From Bacteroidales bacterium (GTDB lineage Bacteria > Bacteroidota > Bacteroidia > Bacteroidales > VadinHA17): 64,000 bases of DNA. The first letter of the stretch is position 1, and each line of letters starts with the position of its first letter. The stretch covers positions 1-64,000 of the forward strand of contig JALHSP010000088.1 in assembly GCA_022865305.1 (NCBI GenBank), read 5' to 3'. Below the pieces are notes generated by a model. That model searched no databases. It was not told the DNA's origin and saw nothing but the letters and a program-made list of their open reading frames with translations. A program made the position numbers and the translations under genes. Shown in pieces: positions 62,383 to 64,000 of this stretch.

Positions 62383-63723
62383 TCAACCCTTCTTTCTTAA
62401 ATTTGGTTCAAGTATAAGATCTTCCTTATTCTTAAACTGCTTTCCCATGCTGATTAATTTACTGCCTACCCGGCAATCGAGGCATCTTCTTTTTTTACAA
62501 TAGTTATTTCTCAGCTGTATAAGTGCCTGTGAATAGAAAGCTGATTCTGCTATGATCCCGGCGGTTTTCCATTCATTGATTATTGAGTTTTGCTCTGCAT
62601 GAATATTTTCCAGAAAATCCAGTGCTCTTTCACATATATGCGGGGAATTTCTGCTTTGTCCAAAAACAAATATTGCCGGTATGACAGCATTAATCAGAAA
62701 AATATCCGTTGCCTGCGATCCGGCGTTCTTGGAATAAGCTCTGCTGGATTTTCCGAAAATAAAATGATCATCCCAATATTCAGATGCTGTCACCTCAAAT
62801 ATTTTTTTAAGTTGTCGTATATCGCTAGCTTCCAGAGCTTTGGAAAACAAACCGCCTGTAACAGAAAGCATAGCAGCCAGCTGTGAAAGTCTCACAGTCG
62901 GAAAATTCGCCGGTCGTAATCTGCTAAATTTCCAGATCCATCCATGAATCGGTTGAAGAGAATACTTGACCGAAAGAATTTTATATTCCCGGATCAATTT
63001 AATGTAATAATCATCATGTATTGCCTCTTTGAAAAGTCCCTCTTCAAGCATGCCTGCTGTACCAAAAAGCAAAGCTTCAATCTGAAACCTGTTATCAGCA
63101 TGTTTCCGTATTATTTTGAAAGGCAAAGCTGTAGCAAGCATTTCAAATGGTTCGGTATTTACCCTGAATCCAAAATAACGAGATAATATCCTGTAAAATG
63201 TCTCGTCCCAGTCGTGTCCTGTTTCTGAAAATATCTTCAGCATCATTTCTGATTTATCCTGAAATCTTTCAATAACAAGTGAATTCATCCAATGGTGAAG
63301 AAAAAACTTATCCAGCTTACTAATTTCATCCTGACAGGCTATAATAAAAGGATTATTCACGAGGTTAAGGTATTTATCATAAAGGGTCGTATCAAAAATC
63401 AGTTCAGTTGTCAGCAACTCTTCACCTTTTGTATTGAAAACCTTCCTGTCGTTTTCAGCTACCACATGAAGGATAACATTATCATAAGCCTGATCAAGAT
63501 GATGGCCGTGAGAGTAATATTGAGAAGCCCGGGTATGTATTTCAACATTACCTGCCCAATCAGTATCATTAATACGTATCCTGGCATTGAAAAAATCAGG
63601 ACCTGAATCACGGTTATATTCACCCGGATGGATGACAATGATTTGGTTCTGTTCATTGTCGAAAAGACAATCAGGATCATAAAGACTGTATTTCCACAGG
63701 TAATGAAGGAATTCCTCTTTCAT
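62383..63723 (-). CDS. DUF2851 family protein
   Basis: I choose ATG 63723 (MKEEFLHYLWKYSLYDPDC), a start seen throughout this family; the frame goes up 75 bases into a hydrophobic stretch that is not conserved. The 446-residue protein has IVIHPGEYNRDSGPDFFNAR and WAGNVEIHTRASQYYSHGHH in its N-terminal half, suggesting a PD-(D/E)XK-like metal site, and four Cys at the C-terminus (NNYCKKRRCLDCRVG). Its function is not known to me. It is followed on the upstream side by pyrF. Confidence 0.87.
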   Translation of the reverse strand: MKEEFLHYLWKYSLYDPDCLFDNEQNQIIVIHPGEYNRDSGPDFFNARIRINDTDWAGNVEIHTRASQYYSHGHHLDQAYDNVILHVVAENDRKVFNTKGEELLTTELIFDTTLYDKYLNLVNNPFIIACQDEISKLDKFFLHHWMNSLVIERFQDKSEMMLKIFSETGHDWDETFYRILSRYFGFRVNTEPFEMLATALPFKIIRKHADNRFQIEALLFGTAGMLEEGLFKEAIHDDYYIKLIREYKILSVKYSLQPIHGWIWKFSRLRPANFPTVRLSQLAAMLSVTGGLFSKALEASDIRQLKKIFEVTASEYWDDHFIFGKSSRAYSKNAGSQATDIFLINAVIPAIFVFGQSRNSPHICERALDFLENIHAEQNSIINEWKTAGIIAESAFYSQALIQLRNNYCKKRRCLDCRVGSKLISMGKQFKNKEDLILEPNLRKKG

Positions 63724-63822
63724 GGCAGCACGGATTAAATGAAACAGCAGCGAAACTATAAAGATAAGAAAAAAGGCATAAAGGCAAAAAAAAACCACAC
63801 GACCGCACGACTTAAAAAAACT

Positions 63823-64000
63823 TCAGATCAGGTTTTTTTCAGAGAGATACTTTTCCATTTCCATTTGTAATTCCCTGGCTTTCGCTCCTGCGACCTTATC
63901 AAAATTCCGGGAATTATCCGCAAAGATTATCCCCCTGGAGGAATTCACAAGCAATCCGCAATGGCTGTTCATACCATACTTTACAACTTCCGCAAGGCTT
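63823..64000 (-). CDS. pyrF: Orotidine 5'-phosphate decarboxylase, C-terminal part
   Basis: The window cuts this gene. In the minus frame the last 58 residues read SLAEVVKYGMNSHCGLLVNS then SRGIIFADNSRNFDKVAGAK, ending MEKYLSEKNLI before a stop at 63823. This is the phosphate-loop and C-terminal helix of the long (type 2) PyrF found in Bacteroidota, which makes UMP from OMP. The rest of the gene lies beyond 64000. Confidence 0.75.
   Translation of the reverse strand, partial: SLAEVVKYGMNSHCGLLVNSSRGIIFADNSRNFDKVAGAKARELQMEMEKYLSEKNLI

Noticed and set aside
1-64000. CRISPR array or rRNA operon
   Set aside because: No regularly spaced repeat and no rRNA-like conserved stretch is visible; the G/C repeats are dispersed singly.

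Overview
The window comes from a member of the Bacteroidota, most likely an anaerobic or microaerophilic environmental lineage near Bacteroidales. The signs are a type IX secretion gene (porQ), family GH92/GH30/DUF5009 glycan genes, many lipoproteins, Bacteroidota-only families (DUF2851, DUF5777, DUF6165), AT-rich intergenic DNA with little Shine-Dalgarno signal, and several TAnnTTTG promoter -7 elements. No rRNA, CRISPR array, transposase or integrase is visible. Most genes are intact chromosomal genes; the stretch from about 32.2 to 44.4 kb is different and full of broken genes.

Layout. (1) 0.2-9.0 kb is a c-type cytochrome respiratory region: a fused ResB-CcsA heme lyase, a Crp/Fnr regulator, a divergent hexaheme lipoprotein, and a leftward operon of a monoheme lipoprotein, an outer-membrane beta-barrel (DUF5777-like), a heptaheme cytochrome with a C-terminal anchor, a diheme cytochrome b, and a small class I cytochrome c. 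Two FNR-type sites (4124-4137, 9069-9082) sit at the two divergent control regions. Together they look like a regulated electron conduit from the quinone pool to, or across, the outer membrane. (2) 9.9-15.7 kb is a leftward acyl-CoA oxidation operon: etfB, etfA, a membrane FeS protein, a CCG-domain FeS protein and a long acyl-CoA dehydrogenase, expected to pass electrons from acyl-CoA through ETF to menaquinone. (3) 16-23 kb holds an EamA transporter, porQ, cmk-ispH (overlapping), a DUF362 ferredoxin-like protein, a CDF metal exporter and a lipoprotein serpin. (4) 23.2-26.4 kb is one long gene joining an endonuclease-Q-like PHP nuclease to a UvrD/PcrA helicase, ending in a sequence like the sliding-clamp binding motif. 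(5) 26.4-32 kb has secreted glycan enzymes (GH30; a double beta-helix plus propeller protein) and an esterase.

(6) 32.2-44.4 kb is a mosaic: intact lipid and envelope genes (GT4, deacetylase, HAD phosphatase, diacylglycerol-kinase-like, PlsC) alternate with at least six gene scars. These are a VOC/YqeY chimera, a frameshifted small membrane protein, a type III Mod/metallopeptidase chimera, a decapitated ImmA with a truncated PIN partner, a piece of comM/yifB, and a 3' half-tRNA. A 13-base copy of the 3' end of the intact tRNA-Pro(CGG) lies 9.6 kb away on the correct side, so part of this region may be the relic of an integrated element.

(7) 44.5-64 kb is ordinary chromosome: DUF5009 acyltransferase, GH92 mannosidase, GT9 and DUF6165, priA, a hybrid histidine kinase, two CDGSH-type FeS proteins, sucC, a TrmH-type methyltransferase, a TPR lipoprotein, a deoxynucleoside kinase, rpsO-pnp, DUF2851 and the 3' end of pyrF. 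Five copies of a GC-rich double-palindrome repeat are scattered between genes at 18.1, 49.7, 52.1, 59.4 and 62.3 kb.
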